Assembly: GCF_002787055.1 (NCBI RefSeq)
Contig: NZ_CP024808.1
Coordinates: 1 to 64,000, forward strand
Source: Candidatus Nitrosotenuis aquarius
GTDB taxonomy: Archaea > Thermoproteota > Nitrososphaeria > Nitrososphaerales > Nitrosopumilaceae
Direction of reading: 5' to 3'
Length of the DNA: 64,000 bases
In this document: piece after piece, positions 42,262 through 50,849 of the stretch
How positions within the stretch are numbered: the stretch's first letter is position 1
Layout: every line of letters starts with the position of its first letter
Position numbers and translations under genes: made by a program
Notes under the pieces: model-generated
Databases searched by the model: none
What the model was told of the DNA's origin: nothing
The model's input: the letters and a program-made list of their open reading frames with translations, nothing else

Positions 42262-43064
42262 CTAACGGAACTTTTCCTGAAAATTGAACCTGTTCTCATC
42301 ATTTGGCCTTGTAAACATTCTTGAGCGGTTGTATGCCCCAAACACAAACAAAAGATATGCCCAAAGATACGGAATGTCAATTGGGTGTCCTGTGTAGTAT
42401 GTCTCATCTAAAGACAAAACAAGAAAACCATAATCAGCTGCAACAAAGCAGAGCATGCCGATCAAAAGACATGACAAAAGAAAATTCATCTCACCCCTGA
42501 AGAAAAGAACCAGCCCCACTATGATTGGTACAAGTGACATGGCATCTGCAAGTGGATATGAAAGACCAAACACAGTCTCAAAATCATCAAGTTGGATTCA
42601 CTCCATGTATGGTATATTAGAAATCCAGAAATTACTAGGGAGACTCCTATGGCAAAGACGACCGTCTTGAGTGATATTGCGTTTTTGAACGGTTTGAGGT
42701 AGAAAATTGCAAATGCGATGTAAAAAGGATAACCTGCCAACCAGAAAAAGTCTGCCTCCGATGGCCAAGGGTCTACTCTGTATATTATCTCGTAGACTGT
42801 CCAGATTCTCTCTGCAATATACCAAAGAACAACAAAAACGACAAAACAAATCCAACCTCTTCCAAAATCCCCGCGGTTTCCTTCTTTGATTAGTAAAAAG
42901 ATGGATATTGCAACCAATGGAGTTGTTATTATCAAATTCAAAATGTTAGATGTTATCTCTGCATAATCTTGGCCAAAATAGTTAGCAGCTAGAATACTAA
43001 CTGTGATTGTGGCAAGAAGTGACACAAGGGATTTTCTGCTTGTTAGCAGTATACTGGCGTTCAA
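42262..43064 (-). pseudogene. polytopic membrane protein, split by a one-base frameshift
   Basis: Two overlapping frames make one protein of about 267 residues. Frame 1 (from 43064) has five membrane segments to GFLIYHTWSESNL, then should continue in another frame as DDFETVFGLSYPLADAMSLV, with three more segments to the end at 42262. One missing base near 42589 joins them; the full length 803 bp is one short of a multiple of three. It lies 2 bp after a response regulator gene, as if a sensor. No homopolymer at the site; could be a true mutation or a sequencing error. Confidence 0.72.
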
Positions 43065-43065
43065 A

Positions 43066-43710
43066 CTAGCTGCATATCACTTGTAAAAAATTGGCAATTG
43101 GATGCTGGTCTTTGACCTCGGATAGACTTTCTCTGATCGTCTTTATTATTGCTAAAGAACCATTGCCAAACATTTCATGTAGTATATCTTTTAGATATTC
43201 TGGGTGTTCTAGACAATCAGAAAAATAACAACCATGCTTTGCATGCAGACGCCTTCCGACCTCTTCTACTGTTGAAGGACTTAGTTTTTGGAGGGCTTGT
43301 GTTATTGTAAAGCTGATTAGCGCTTGTTTTTCGTTACTTACCACACTGTTTGTTTCTAGGGCTCTACCCAATAATGATTTTATTTTATTTATCTCAAATG
43401 GTTTGAGGAGAATGGCGGTAGGGTTGAGCTGGTCTAGTTTTTCATGATCGTCAGAATCTAAATCTGCAGCTATGATGACTATTTTGGCATATGGACTTGT
43501 TTTTCGAATTTCTTTTAGGGCATAAATTCCATCATAGTCAGGCATTGACAAGTCCAAAAACACAAGGTCGGGTTTGTATTTTTTGTGTATCTCGACTGCA
43601 TCTTGTCCATCATGTCCAACCGCAATGACTTTGACATCCAGCATTTCAAGATATTCTGCAAACACCTTTGCGGTATCCTCATCATCGTCTATGACCGCAC
43701 TAGTCAGCAT
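43066..43710 (-). CDS. response regulator with unknown C-terminal domain
   Basis: Receiver: AVIDDDEDTAKVFAEYLEML (acidic pocket), LVFLDLSMPDYDGIYALKEI (phosphoacceptor Asp-53), ILLKPFEINKI (Lys-103). Residues about 120-214 are helical and without HTH (ALISFTITQALQKLSPSTVE, CYFSDCLEHPEYLKDILHEM). The ATG at 43710 is preferred over 43746 because a TATA-like tttttatag lies about 30 bp upstream. Likely acts with the adjacent membrane protein. Confidence 0.87.
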   Translation of the reverse strand: MLTSAVIDDDEDTAKVFAEYLEMLDVKVIAVGHDGQDAVEIHKKYKPDLVFLDLSMPDYDGIYALKEIRKTSPYAKIVIIAADLDSDDHEKLDQLNPTAILLKPFEINKIKSLLGRALETNSVVSNEKQALISFTITQALQKLSPSTVEEVGRRLHAKHGCYFSDCLEHPEYLKDILHEMFGNGSLAIIKTIRESLSEVKDQHPIANFLQVICS

Positions 43711-43841
43711 TGAATAATGGGGAGCAAATTTAACTATAAAAAACATCGTTTAATTTCAAGGAATCTTCTTTGATCATGCCAACACAGGTATGCATGGCCA
43801 AATCCTTAAACTTAATAGACGATTCACAAACCCTTCCTATA

Positions 43842-44003
43842 ATGGGACGTCGAAAGACACAGAAGATAATCAAGACAGGTCCAAAAAATGTCACAACCGG
43901 ATTTTGCCCAAAATGTCAAACCGTGGGTCGTATTTTCATCATAGGCCAAGTTGGAGCCGAGCACGCAAAATGCGCCTCGTGCAACCAAGAGTTTGATTTG
44001 TAG
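43842..44003 (+). CDS. small zinc-ribbon protein
   Basis: 53 residues from the ATG at 43842: GRRKTQKIIKTGPKNVTTGF, CPKCQTVGRIF, then HAKCASCNQEFDL. Two CxxC pairs form a zinc ribbon with a basic N-terminal tail. A TATA-like ttaaacttaa lies about 30 bp upstream, supporting this start over 43770. Function unknown. Confidence 0.7.
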   Translation: MGRRKTQKIIKTGPKNVTTGFCPKCQTVGRIFIIGQVGAEHAKCASCNQEFDL

Positions 44004-44065
44004 AGCAAACTGGCAAAAAAGTTAACCCATAAATTTTTAAGCTCTTTTTCTGATTGTACGGTGTA

Positions 44066-44236
44066 ATGAGTACTGAAGGCGAGACAATTTATGAGCGCGT
44101 AGCCAAACTGGAAGACGAAATAGCGTCACTGCGCAACGAAGTAGATGTCCTCAAAAAAGCACTACGCAACAAGCTGGCACGACACGAAATCTCACAGATA
44201 AAGCGCGGCCACGACGTCACATCTATTATTGACTAG
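44066..44236 (+). CDS. small coiled-coil protein
   Basis: 56 residues from the ATG at 44066: MSTEGETIYERVAKLEDEIA, SLRNEVDVLKKALRNKLARH, EISQIKRGHDVTSIID. Heptads of Leu/Val from residue 10 to 38 predict one coiled coil. Converges with the SirB1-like gene, overlapping 11 bp. Function unknown. Confidence 0.6.
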   Translation: MSTEGETIYERVAKLEDEIASLRNEVDVLKKALRNKLARHEISQIKRGHDVTSIID

Positions 44237-45047
44237 ACTTTTCCCTAGTGTTTCTGATCAATTCCAAAATAAAATCAACATCTTGAGCCTCTGGCGCAAT
44301 TTCCAGATACTTGTTTAGGTGGTCTAGTGCCGGCTGGTATTTTTGCAGCCGCTCCAGAATAATTCCCTTGTCGCGTATTTCATCAGGTGATTCTGGCTCT
44401 ACAGCTAGTATCATATCTGCGCATCGCAGTGCTTTCTCATATGCATAGGACTGGGCGTACGAGTTTTTCAGGTTGCGGATTATTCTGACTAGGATTTTAT
44501 CCTCTGGTAATTCGTCTAGGAACTCTGGGGAAAACTCGATCTCCTCTCCAAAGTTTCTAAACAAAATGTCCTCTAGGTCGTCTATTGATAATAGATGCCC
44601 GCCACTAAACGGATCTAGGATCATCTCTTCATTATGCTTTACCACGACATGGCTTGGAAATCCGCATATTTTCAAGTCAAGGCCTATCCTTCTTGCAATT
44701 TCTACATAAAGAATTGACAGCGTGATTGGAATTCCGCTCTTTTTTTGCAGTACCTCGTTGAGGAAATTGTTCTTTGGATTGTAATAGTCGTCGGCGTCTC
44801 CATGGAATCCTAGCGTGTCAAAGAGGTGCTCATTTAGCATCGATATTAGGTACGTGGGATTTTTTACATCAGATAGTATCACTTTGAGTGATTTTGCAAT
44901 TTCGTTTATTCTTTGAATGTTGGATTCAATGTCCAAATCCGGATATTCCAGAATTTGCGCAAGCTTGAGGCATTTTTCGACTAGGTTGTATTTTGGGTCC
45001 TGCGCAAACGCAACCCATTCTGCAACAAACGGATCGAATTTTTCCAT
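44226..45047 (-). CDS. SirB1-like transglutaminase-fold protein with TPR
   Basis: 273 residues from the ATG at 45047 (MEKFDPFVAEWVAFAQDPKY). Core: SMLNEHLFDTLGFHGDADDY, LNEVLQKKSGIPITLSILYV, EIARRIGLDLKICGFPSHVV, DPFSGGHLLS; the catalytic Cys of transglutaminases is not clearly present, as in other SirB1 proteins. Two to three TPR units follow (AYEKALRCADMILAVEPESP, KYQPALDHLNKYLEIAPEAQ). The start codon overlaps the upstream stop. Confidence 0.8.
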   Translation of the reverse strand: MEKFDPFVAEWVAFAQDPKYNLVEKCLKLAQILEYPDLDIESNIQRINEIAKSLKVILSDVKNPTYLISMLNEHLFDTLGFHGDADDYYNPKNNFLNEVLQKKSGIPITLSILYVEIARRIGLDLKICGFPSHVVVKHNEEMILDPFSGGHLLSIDDLEDILFRNFGEEIEFSPEFLDELPEDKILVRIIRNLKNSYAQSYAYEKALRCADMILAVEPESPDEIRDKGIILERLQKYQPALDHLNKYLEIAPEAQDVDFILELIRNTREKSSQ

Positions 45048-46246
45048 TATTTCTGGTTGATTCTCTTTAGATATAACTGAGGATCTTTGAGCTCGCGCGT
45101 GCTTGGCGGATTTTGCAACAAAGTCTGGAACGTGTTTTTGCCATGACTGGAATAAACCAGACTTGTTAGGTCTTTGCCCATGTGTTTTCTTACCTGGTAT
45201 GATGAAATGTCTGTCCCCATGAATGTCGTGAGGTACTGGGCAAAATCCTCGTCGTTTGATAAAATGTTTTGAACGCAAAATTCTGCCATTCCCTCCATTG
45301 TGGAAAATATTGCGTGATGTCTCTGTATTGGAACGAGCCATCTCTGGTAAATGCCCAATAATTGCGGAATCATTGCTGATATGGTAGGGTCTATCTCTAC
45401 TTTGGTAAATGTCATCACGTCGGGCCCAAGAACATTGACAATGAAATTGTCAGGATTTAGCGTAAAGAACAGGTTTGCCATTTTTGCTATTGGAAATTCC
45501 GGTGGAACGTCTGGCAGCTGCAGATATTCTGATAATTTGCCTGCGGTGGAATCATCCAGATTCAGGATGATTTTTGCCAATTCCTCGTTTATCTGGTTTA
45601 CCTCGATTACTGCCTGCTTGTTTTGCTCGTATAGGTCATTTTGTATAGAGTGGACCAGCTCTTCTAGAATGGTCATTTTCAGCGCACCGACATAGCCAGA
45701 CCTTACTCCCTCATATCGAAGTGAATATGGTTTTCCCTGCTTGTACAAAATTATCTGCGGATAGCTGGACAGAACAAAATTATTTACAAATATTGTATCA
45801 TCCAGATAGTCGCCATAGGTTGTGGAGATTTTTGAAATGTAGGATTTTGCATATGTGGAATAGACCAAAAACTTGGCAGTGTCCTCTTTTATTATTCCTG
45901 CAATGGACTGGCGTTCCTGCTTTGCCAGTGCCGCAAATAATTTGTCGACAAATCCTCGAGCGTCCTGAGTTGCAAAAACCTTGCGGCCCTTGATTTTTTT
46001 GAGCTCTTCGAGGTCTGGGAACTCTACTCTGATGGTATTATTTGGCGCAATTCCGGTAAATTTCATTATTTTTTGCGCAAGATCTGGCATGATTTTTTGT
46101 ACGATTTGTTGCGGCGTATCGAACCTTATTGTAAATTCCGGATCCTCTGAGATTCGCGCAGACAAGTTTGCAATGTCTTTTTCCTCATTGATTTCTACGG
46201 AAATCTGATCCAGTAGTGCATCTGCAAACTCTTCAAGCTCTGTCAA
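45047..46246 (-). CDS. conserved hypothetical with altered gluzincin-like motif
   Basis: 399 residues. No signal or membrane segment. MTILEELVHSIQNDLYEQNK and later FSTMEGMAEFCVQNIL have the spacing of an HExxH...EGxAE metallopeptidase, but the first His is Glu (EELVH). It may bind metal without peptidase activity, or the likeness may be chance. The stop overlaps the start of the SirB1-like gene, so the two are one operon. Confidence 0.68.
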   Translation of the reverse strand: MTELEEFADALLDQISVEINEEKDIANLSARISEDPEFTIRFDTPQQIVQKIMPDLAQKIMKFTGIAPNNTIRVEFPDLEELKKIKGRKVFATQDARGFVDKLFAALAKQERQSIAGIIKEDTAKFLVYSTYAKSYISKISTTYGDYLDDTIFVNNFVLSSYPQIILYKQGKPYSLRYEGVRSGYVGALKMTILEELVHSIQNDLYEQNKQAVIEVNQINEELAKIILNLDDSTAGKLSEYLQLPDVPPEFPIAKMANLFFTLNPDNFIVNVLGPDVMTFTKVEIDPTISAMIPQLLGIYQRWLVPIQRHHAIFSTMEGMAEFCVQNILSNDEDFAQYLTTFMGTDISSYQVRKHMGKDLTSLVYSSHGKNTFQTLLQNPPSTRELKDPQLYLKRINQK

Positions 46247-46343
46247 CGAGAATCAGCTTTTGGCAGACAATTTAACATTAACTGGGGTTTGTTTACTTGG
46301 TACAACATTGTCCCTATATGACTTGGATTGGTATTGTGATTTA

Positions 46344-46817
46344 ATGCAAGTAAACCAAGAGAAAAAATCAGAATGGGCAAACCTGGAGGACAATTTGGGA
46401 AAAGAACCTGCACCGCAATATCTCTCAGTATGCGATGTGTGGAAGGACAGTGTCCATAAGGTTGTAACCAAGCTGGAATATCAAACTCCGATTTACCTGC
46501 AAGCATATACTCAGATTCACACGGAATTTCTGCACTGTGTGGACAATCTTTTTGGCACGTGTTATTTGTGGCAAAAGCAGTACTTTGACCGACTGGGACT
46601 AGACAAGGGAATAGTCAATGCATACGGCCAGCTCTACAATTCATGGGTTGATCAATACATGCAAGGCCTAGATGCATATGCAAACTACAAAAAAGTCCAG
46701 GCAGACATGGCAGTTGATGCCATGAAAGTTGGCAACGAGATGCTGCATTCGTGGATGGACATGTTTGGTAGAATAGTGTCATCTTGGAATTCCTGGGTTG
46801 GGCGCACCAACGTTTAA
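46344..46817 (+). CDS. helical, Trp/Tyr-rich protein, possibly phasin-like
   Basis: 157 residues from the ATG at 46344 (MQVNQEKKSEWANLEDNLGK), supported by a TATA-like ctatatga about 30 bp upstream; the longer frame from 46260 begins 14 bp from a divergent gene. Amphipathic helices with Trp, Tyr and Gln (YNSWVDQYMQGLDAYANYKK, SWMDMFGRIVSSWNSWVG) resemble phasins that coat polyhydroxyalkanoate granules. Similarity is by composition only. Confidence 0.55.
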   Translation: MQVNQEKKSEWANLEDNLGKEPAPQYLSVCDVWKDSVHKVVTKLEYQTPIYLQAYTQIHTEFLHCVDNLFGTCYLWQKQYFDRLGLDKGIVNAYGQLYNSWVDQYMQGLDAYANYKKVQADMAVDAMKVGNEMLHSWMDMFGRIVSSWNSWVGRTNV

Positions 46818-46845
46818 TTCGTTTTAGTATTTTCTGAGATTTGGT

Positions 46846-47712
46846 TTGCTCAAGTCCAGCCTGAGTTATCTGAGATGTGTCAGGTGTCACTCCAAGCTGG
46901 AGCTAGAGTCATACAAAGAAAAGGAGCAAATCATAGAAGGATTGTTATCATGCACAAAATGTGGTCTGACATATCCTGTCATTCACGGCATAGCGGTGTT
47001 GTGGGATGATTTTGCAGAATATCTGTCAAATCGCGCAAAGCTTGGAGGTGAATTGCTCCTCTCGGCAAAAACCGCACAAATCAAGTCTCTTGTAAAATCT
47101 GCATTATCCAAGGCTTCAAAATCCCAAGACCTCTCCATAATTGAAAAAAGATGGGCAGTCATATATCGGAATAATAAAAAATCAAGATTTTATGGTATGA
47201 TTCAAAAAATACTGCCAAAGGCAAATCTTGCACTAGAACATGGCTGCTCTGTTGGTATGATGACTGGATTCCTTGCAGGAAAATGTGATGTGGTGTTTGG
47301 AATTGACAAGTCGTTTTATGCAATACTTGAAGCAAAAAAGACAGGCAGGGAAAATCTGGATTACTTTGTGGCTGATTCTATGGAGCACCCATTTGGCAAA
47401 ACAAAGTTTGATCTGGTGCTTGGATTGAACCTCTTTGAGCTGGTAGAGCCAAAAAAACTAATCAAAACGCTTGCAAGCCAGGTTCCAAAACACGGCACAC
47501 TGGTACTATCGGACCCATATGACTATGAGCGTGGCGCAAAATCAGTCAAAGAACCCTTGTACGAAGATACCATACGAAAAGAAATTACCAAGCTTGGATT
47601 TTCCATAACCAGCACGACAAAAAAGCCAAGCCACATACAGTGGAATCTAAAGTTGCACCAAAGAGCGAATCTGCAATACCTAGTTGATCTGGTGGTAGCC
47701 AAAAGATCTTAA
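46846..47712 (+). CDS. methyltransferase with N-terminal Trm112-like zinc domain
   Basis: 288 residues from a TTG. Residues 10-60 look like Trm112: LRCVRCHSKLELESYKEKEQ, LLSCTKCGLTYPVIHGIAVL. The rest is a class I methyltransferase: NLALEHGCSVGMMTGFLAGK, VVFGIDKSFYAILEAKKTGR, FDLVLGLNLFELVEPKKLIK and GTLVLSDPYDYERG. Target unknown. Confidence 0.82.
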   Translation: MLKSSLSYLRCVRCHSKLELESYKEKEQIIEGLLSCTKCGLTYPVIHGIAVLWDDFAEYLSNRAKLGGELLLSAKTAQIKSLVKSALSKASKSQDLSIIEKRWAVIYRNNKKSRFYGMIQKILPKANLALEHGCSVGMMTGFLAGKCDVVFGIDKSFYAILEAKKTGRENLDYFVADSMEHPFGKTKFDLVLGLNLFELVEPKKLIKTLASQVPKHGTLVLSDPYDYERGAKSVKEPLYEDTIRKEITKLGFSITSTTKKPSHIQWNLKLHQRANLQYLVDLVVAKRS

Positions 47713-47743
47713 TGTTTTTTAGACAAGACAAAAAACCGTCCCT

Positions 47744-48433
47744 GTGGGCAAGAACAAAAAGGAAAAACCGGTCCGCAAATCAAAGACAAAATTCATAGGA
47801 ATCGGGATCATTGCCACAATTGCAGCAATAATTGGTATTGTGGCGGCAAGCGGCGGAGTGGATCTTAGCCCAACTAAAACATTGATGGACACAAACAACG
47901 GCTCACCAGTACTTGGCTCTGATGATGCACCTGTCACCATAATAGAATTCGGCGACTATCAGTGCCCGTTTTGCCAGAGATGGAACCTGCAGACAAAGCC
48001 GTTAATTGAGCAAAACTATATCGATTCTGGCCAAGTCAAGCTCATCTATATCGACCTACCAATAGTTGGAATTGATTCTCCAAAGGCGCACGCATCAAGC
48101 TATTGCGCAGACGAGCAAGGCCTGTACTGGCAGTATCATGATCACTTGTACAAGAACCAGGGGCATGAAAACGACGGATGGGCAAGAGCAGAAAAGCTCA
48201 AGGACTTGGCATCAACACTGCCTGGCCTGGACTCGGCAAAATTCAACGAATGCCTTGATTCTGGAAAATATGACAGCAGAGTACAACAAAACAAAAATGT
48301 TGCAACAAAAAGCGGCGCACGCTCTACTCCGACATTTATCATAATTGGCCCAGACGGGGATGGCACGCAAATCAGCGGGGCACAACCGTATTCAGTATTC
48401 CAGTCGGTAATTGAAGAAAAACTAGCCTCCTAG
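47744..48433 (+). CDS. membrane-anchored DsbA-like thiol oxidoreductase
   Basis: 229 residues from a GTG. One N-terminal membrane helix (IGIGIIATIAAIIGIVAASG), then a thioredoxin-fold DsbA domain facing outside: VTIIEFGDYQCPFCQRWNLQ with active site Cys-74/Cys-77, cis-Pro in GARSTPTFIIIG, and a helical insert. Probably makes disulfides in exported proteins, useful for the Cys-containing surface proteins here. Confidence 0.87.
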   Translation: MGKNKKEKPVRKSKTKFIGIGIIATIAAIIGIVAASGGVDLSPTKTLMDTNNGSPVLGSDDAPVTIIEFGDYQCPFCQRWNLQTKPLIEQNYIDSGQVKLIYIDLPIVGIDSPKAHASSYCADEQGLYWQYHDHLYKNQGHENDGWARAEKLKDLASTLPGLDSAKFNECLDSGKYDSRVQQNKNVATKSGARSTPTFIIIGPDGDGTQISGAQPYSVFQSVIEEKLAS

Positions 48434-48558
48434 GCAAGCGGCTTGCCACAGGATGCGCATTTTAGGTGTGTTGCAAGTATTGCATATTCCTGAGATTCAT
48501 TTACGCTGACGCATTGTTTTCCGCCCTCTTTGCAGAGGTGGCAAAATTCTTTAGTCAT
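48430..48558 (-). CDS. small zinc-ribbon protein (42 aa)
   Basis: 42 residues: TKEFCHLCKEGGKQCVSVNE, SQEYAILATHLKCASCGKPL. Two CxxC pairs form a ribbon. The stop overlaps the dsbA-like stop. Too short for most gene finders but codes for an intact knuckle pair. Function unknown. Confidence 0.65.
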   Translation of the reverse strand: MTKEFCHLCKEGGKQCVSVNESQEYAILATHLKCASCGKPLA

Positions 48559-48640
48559 TTTGTTTATGGGTCAAAAATTGGATAAAGCAATTTGGATGTT
48601 TGATGTCAACAAACAATTCAATGTGGTTTTAAAAAAAACA

Positions 48641-48697
48641 TATGGAAAAGCCTGGAAATGACTCCACTATGGTCGGGCATGGTATGGCTTTTCTATA
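48641..48697. repeat. 12-bp inverted repeat in the intergenic gap
   Basis: TATGGAAAAGCC (48641-48652) pairs with GGCTTTTCTATA (48686-48697), 11 of 12 plus one G-U. The inner 33 bases can form another short stem (TGGA/TCCA). It lies in a 190-bp gap with no trusted gene. Candidate small RNA or attenuator. Confidence 0.45.
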
Positions 48698-48748
48698 ATT
48701 GGTTTCTAATTGTGATATTTGAGAAAATTGGTAGATTTGACAAATGTA

Positions 48749-48946
48749 CTATTGCCCGTAATACAAAATTAGGTATTCGTCTTGGCTCTTGCGGGACTTT
48801 TTTGCTTTGAGCGCATCTTGGTACAAATCAAAGTGCTCAATTAAGTACAGTCTATTACCTGGTGCGGCAAAGGGGTCGACACCAACCAGATTGAATCCGG
48901 ATTCTGGCGTCAGTGCCTTCTTTTCATCATCGGTGATTTCTTGCAA
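48749..48946 (-). CDS. small hypothetical protein
   Basis: 65 residues from a TTG: EITDDEKKALTPESGFNLVG, VDPFAAPGNRLYLIEHFDLY, QDALKAKKSRKSQDEYLILY. Looks like real protein (mixed composition, no low complexity) but I do not recognise it. The frame continues a short way upstream without another good start. Confidence 0.55.
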   Translation of the reverse strand: MQEITDDEKKALTPESGFNLVGVDPFAAPGNRLYLIEHFDLYQDALKAKKSRKSQDEYLILYYGQ

Positions 48947-49003
48947 TTTGATTTTGTTTGTGCTATTGTATTTTTTAGATTTATGTCGACCCTGCCTCTG
49001 AAT

Positions 49004-49222
49004 TTAGTATGCCTCGATGGCTTGCCCTAGTTTGATCTTAAATTTTGTGTTTCTTGGCTTTGTTCTTAGCATAAAATTACAACACGGGCATCGCAATCCA
49101 TCCCATGTGACATAAACCTCGCAAACCTGGCACCTCTTTTGCCCAAAACGATACTTGCCCTTGTTTGGACTGCCCTTTGTTACTCTGTGTTGGTAACACA
49201 CTCCATTACATGTGCTGCCCAA
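49004..49222 (-). CDS. zinc-finger protein with two Cys clusters
   Basis: 72 residues. GSTCNGVCYQHRVTKGS then YRFGQKRCQVCEVYVTWDGL and RCPCCNFMLRTKP. Six or seven Cys and one His arranged as CxxxC, CxxC, CPCC suggest two zinc sites. The basic middle may bind nucleic acid. Function unknown. Confidence 0.66.
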   Translation of the reverse strand: MGSTCNGVCYQHRVTKGSPNKGKYRFGQKRCQVCEVYVTWDGLRCPCCNFMLRTKPRNTKFKIKLGQAIEAY

Positions 49223-49361
49223 TCTATTACCACCAATCGGAATTTGCTAAAATTCTAATCTTCATATTTTTGATCTCAGAAAAATCGCACTTAAACTGAA
49301 GCGTTACAACACATTACAGTGTATTCTTTGTTACTAAATACTGGTGCATGGAACTCAACTC

Positions 49362-50429
49362 GTGAAGGCACTAGTATACGAAGAATATGCTCCTGACGAT
49401 AATTATGCAAAAATTCTCAAAGTAAAGGAAATCCCTGATCCAAAACCAAAATCAAACGAAATTGTTCTCAAGCTCAGGGCAGCTGCTCTGAACTATAATG
49501 ATATTTGGGGAATGAGAGGGGTCCCAATTGCAATTCCGTTGCCACACATCTCTGGCTCTGATGCAGCAGGAGATGTTGTCGCAGTAGGCGAGGATGTAAC
49601 TAATTTCAAAATAGGAGACAGAGTGGTGACACACTCTAATCTTGCCTGCAGGACATGTGATCTGTGTACATCGGGAAGGGAATTTGACTGTACAAAAAGG
49701 CAGGTCTGGGGATTTCAGACAGGACCGTTGTGGGGAGCATACAGTGAGCTAGTTCACCTGCCGGAGACAAACATTTCCAAGATCCCAGAGGGGGTAAGCT
49801 ACGAGGAAGCAGCGGCCGCATCCATGACAATTCTTACCTCATGGCACATGTTGGTGGGAAGGGCAAAGATAACGCCAGGCCAAATAGTACTCATTATGGG
49901 CGGCGGCTCTGGAGTTGGCAGCTTTGGCATACAAATTGCCAAGCTGTACGGGTGCCATGTGATAGCCACATCCAGCAAGGACAAGCTAGACAAGTGCCTA
50001 AAACTTGGTGCAGACTACGCAGTGGACCACAGAAAGGAAGACTGGTCCAAAGAAGTCTACAAGATAACCAAGGACATTGCCGCAAAAGAGGGCAGAAGAC
50101 CCGGGGTGGATTTGACATTTGACCATATCGGCGAGACTCACTTTAACAAGCAACTATCACTGCTCAACTATGGCGGCACGCTTGTAACGTGCGGCGCAAC
50201 AACTGGCTATGACGCAAAAATTGATCTAAGACAAATCTTTTTCAAAGGAATCAATGTTCTTGGCTCGACTCAGGGAACAAAAGCAGAGATGGAGGCGGGA
50301 CTGTACTGGATGAGCAAGGGCAAAATCAAAGCAGAGATAGATTCAACCTATTCGTTTGAGAATGCAGCCGAAGCTCACACAAAAATGCTCAAGGGCAATT
50401 TCTTTGGCAAAATTCTGATGAAGCCGTAA
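49362..50429 (+). CDS. zinc-type alcohol dehydrogenase / quinone reductase family (MDR)
   Basis: 355 residues from GTG 49362 (VKALVYEEYAPDDNYAKILK); a GTG at 49344 would add six residues, but the TATA-like actaaatac fits 49362 better. Structural zinc site CRTCDLCTSGREFDC, NADP-site GGGSGVGSFGIQIAKLYGC, GATTGYDAKIDLRQIF. The catalytic zinc ligands are replaced by NYND and HISGSD (a typical QOR/crotonyl-CoA-like variant). Substrate unknown; crotonyl-CoA or quinone reduction is possible. Confidence 0.88.
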   Translation: MKALVYEEYAPDDNYAKILKVKEIPDPKPKSNEIVLKLRAAALNYNDIWGMRGVPIAIPLPHISGSDAAGDVVAVGEDVTNFKIGDRVVTHSNLACRTCDLCTSGREFDCTKRQVWGFQTGPLWGAYSELVHLPETNISKIPEGVSYEEAAAASMTILTSWHMLVGRAKITPGQIVLIMGGGSGVGSFGIQIAKLYGCHVIATSSKDKLDKCLKLGADYAVDHRKEDWSKEVYKITKDIAAKEGRRPGVDLTFDHIGETHFNKQLSLLNYGGTLVTCGATTGYDAKIDLRQIFFKGINVLGSTQGTKAEMEAGLYWMSKGKIKAEIDSTYSFENAAEAHTKMLKGNFFGKILMKP

Positions 50430-50448
50430 TTATCAGTGTGAATTGTAT

Positions 50449-50829
50449 CTAGACTACTTCTACTTCCCAGTCTTCGTTTATCCATGCACCGACTATTTTG
50501 GCCGGGAATTTCCATGATTCAACAATCTCCATGGTGTTCTTGATGTGTCGTATGTGCTCTTGCTTTGAAACCGGGTTTCCTGCGCAATCGTGATGGCCGG
50601 AAACTAGGATTAGTTTTGAGCCGTGTTTGCTAACTGAGATTGATACCTTTGACTTGATTTCTTCCATTTTGGCAAAATTTGCAAATAATCTGTCAATTCC
50701 TGGCTCTGTTATGGTGTCGACGTGGCCTACGTTGTATTTTTCTTGGAGCCAATGTATTATTGGAAGTTGAATTCTTCCATCCATACAACTAACGGATGTG
50801 CAGAACTTGTTAGATCGAAGCATTTCCAT
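50449..50829 (-). CDS. carbonic-anhydrase-like protein (Pro_CA_2 type)
   Basis: 126 residues from ATG 50829. CTSVSCMDGRIQLPIIHWLQ and LILVSGHHDCAGNPVSKQEH match the CxDxR and HxxC zinc set of beta-type carbonic anhydrases in a compact form. Whether it hydrates CO2 is unknown; the oxidiser/autotroph context would make it useful. Its start is 21 bp past a T-run that may end a small RNA. Confidence 0.7.
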   Translation of the reverse strand: MEMLRSNKFCTSVSCMDGRIQLPIIHWLQEKYNVGHVDTITEPGIDRLFANFAKMEEIKSKVSISVSKHGSKLILVSGHHDCAGNPVSKQEHIRHIKNTMEIVESWKFPAKIVGAWINEDWEVEVV

Positions 50830-50849
50830 CAATCCTCAAATCAAATTTG

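Noticed and set aside
42159-42300. tRNA-Ser as an integration site
   Set aside because: No integrase gene or repeated tRNA 3' end is seen downstream; the neighbour is a membrane gene.
48659-48811. 50-codon frame (MTPLWSGMVWLFYNWFLIVI...) on the plus strand
   Set aside because: It overlaps the 65-aa minus gene and the inverted repeat, with no known family. Hydrophobic start is suggestive, but support is too thin.
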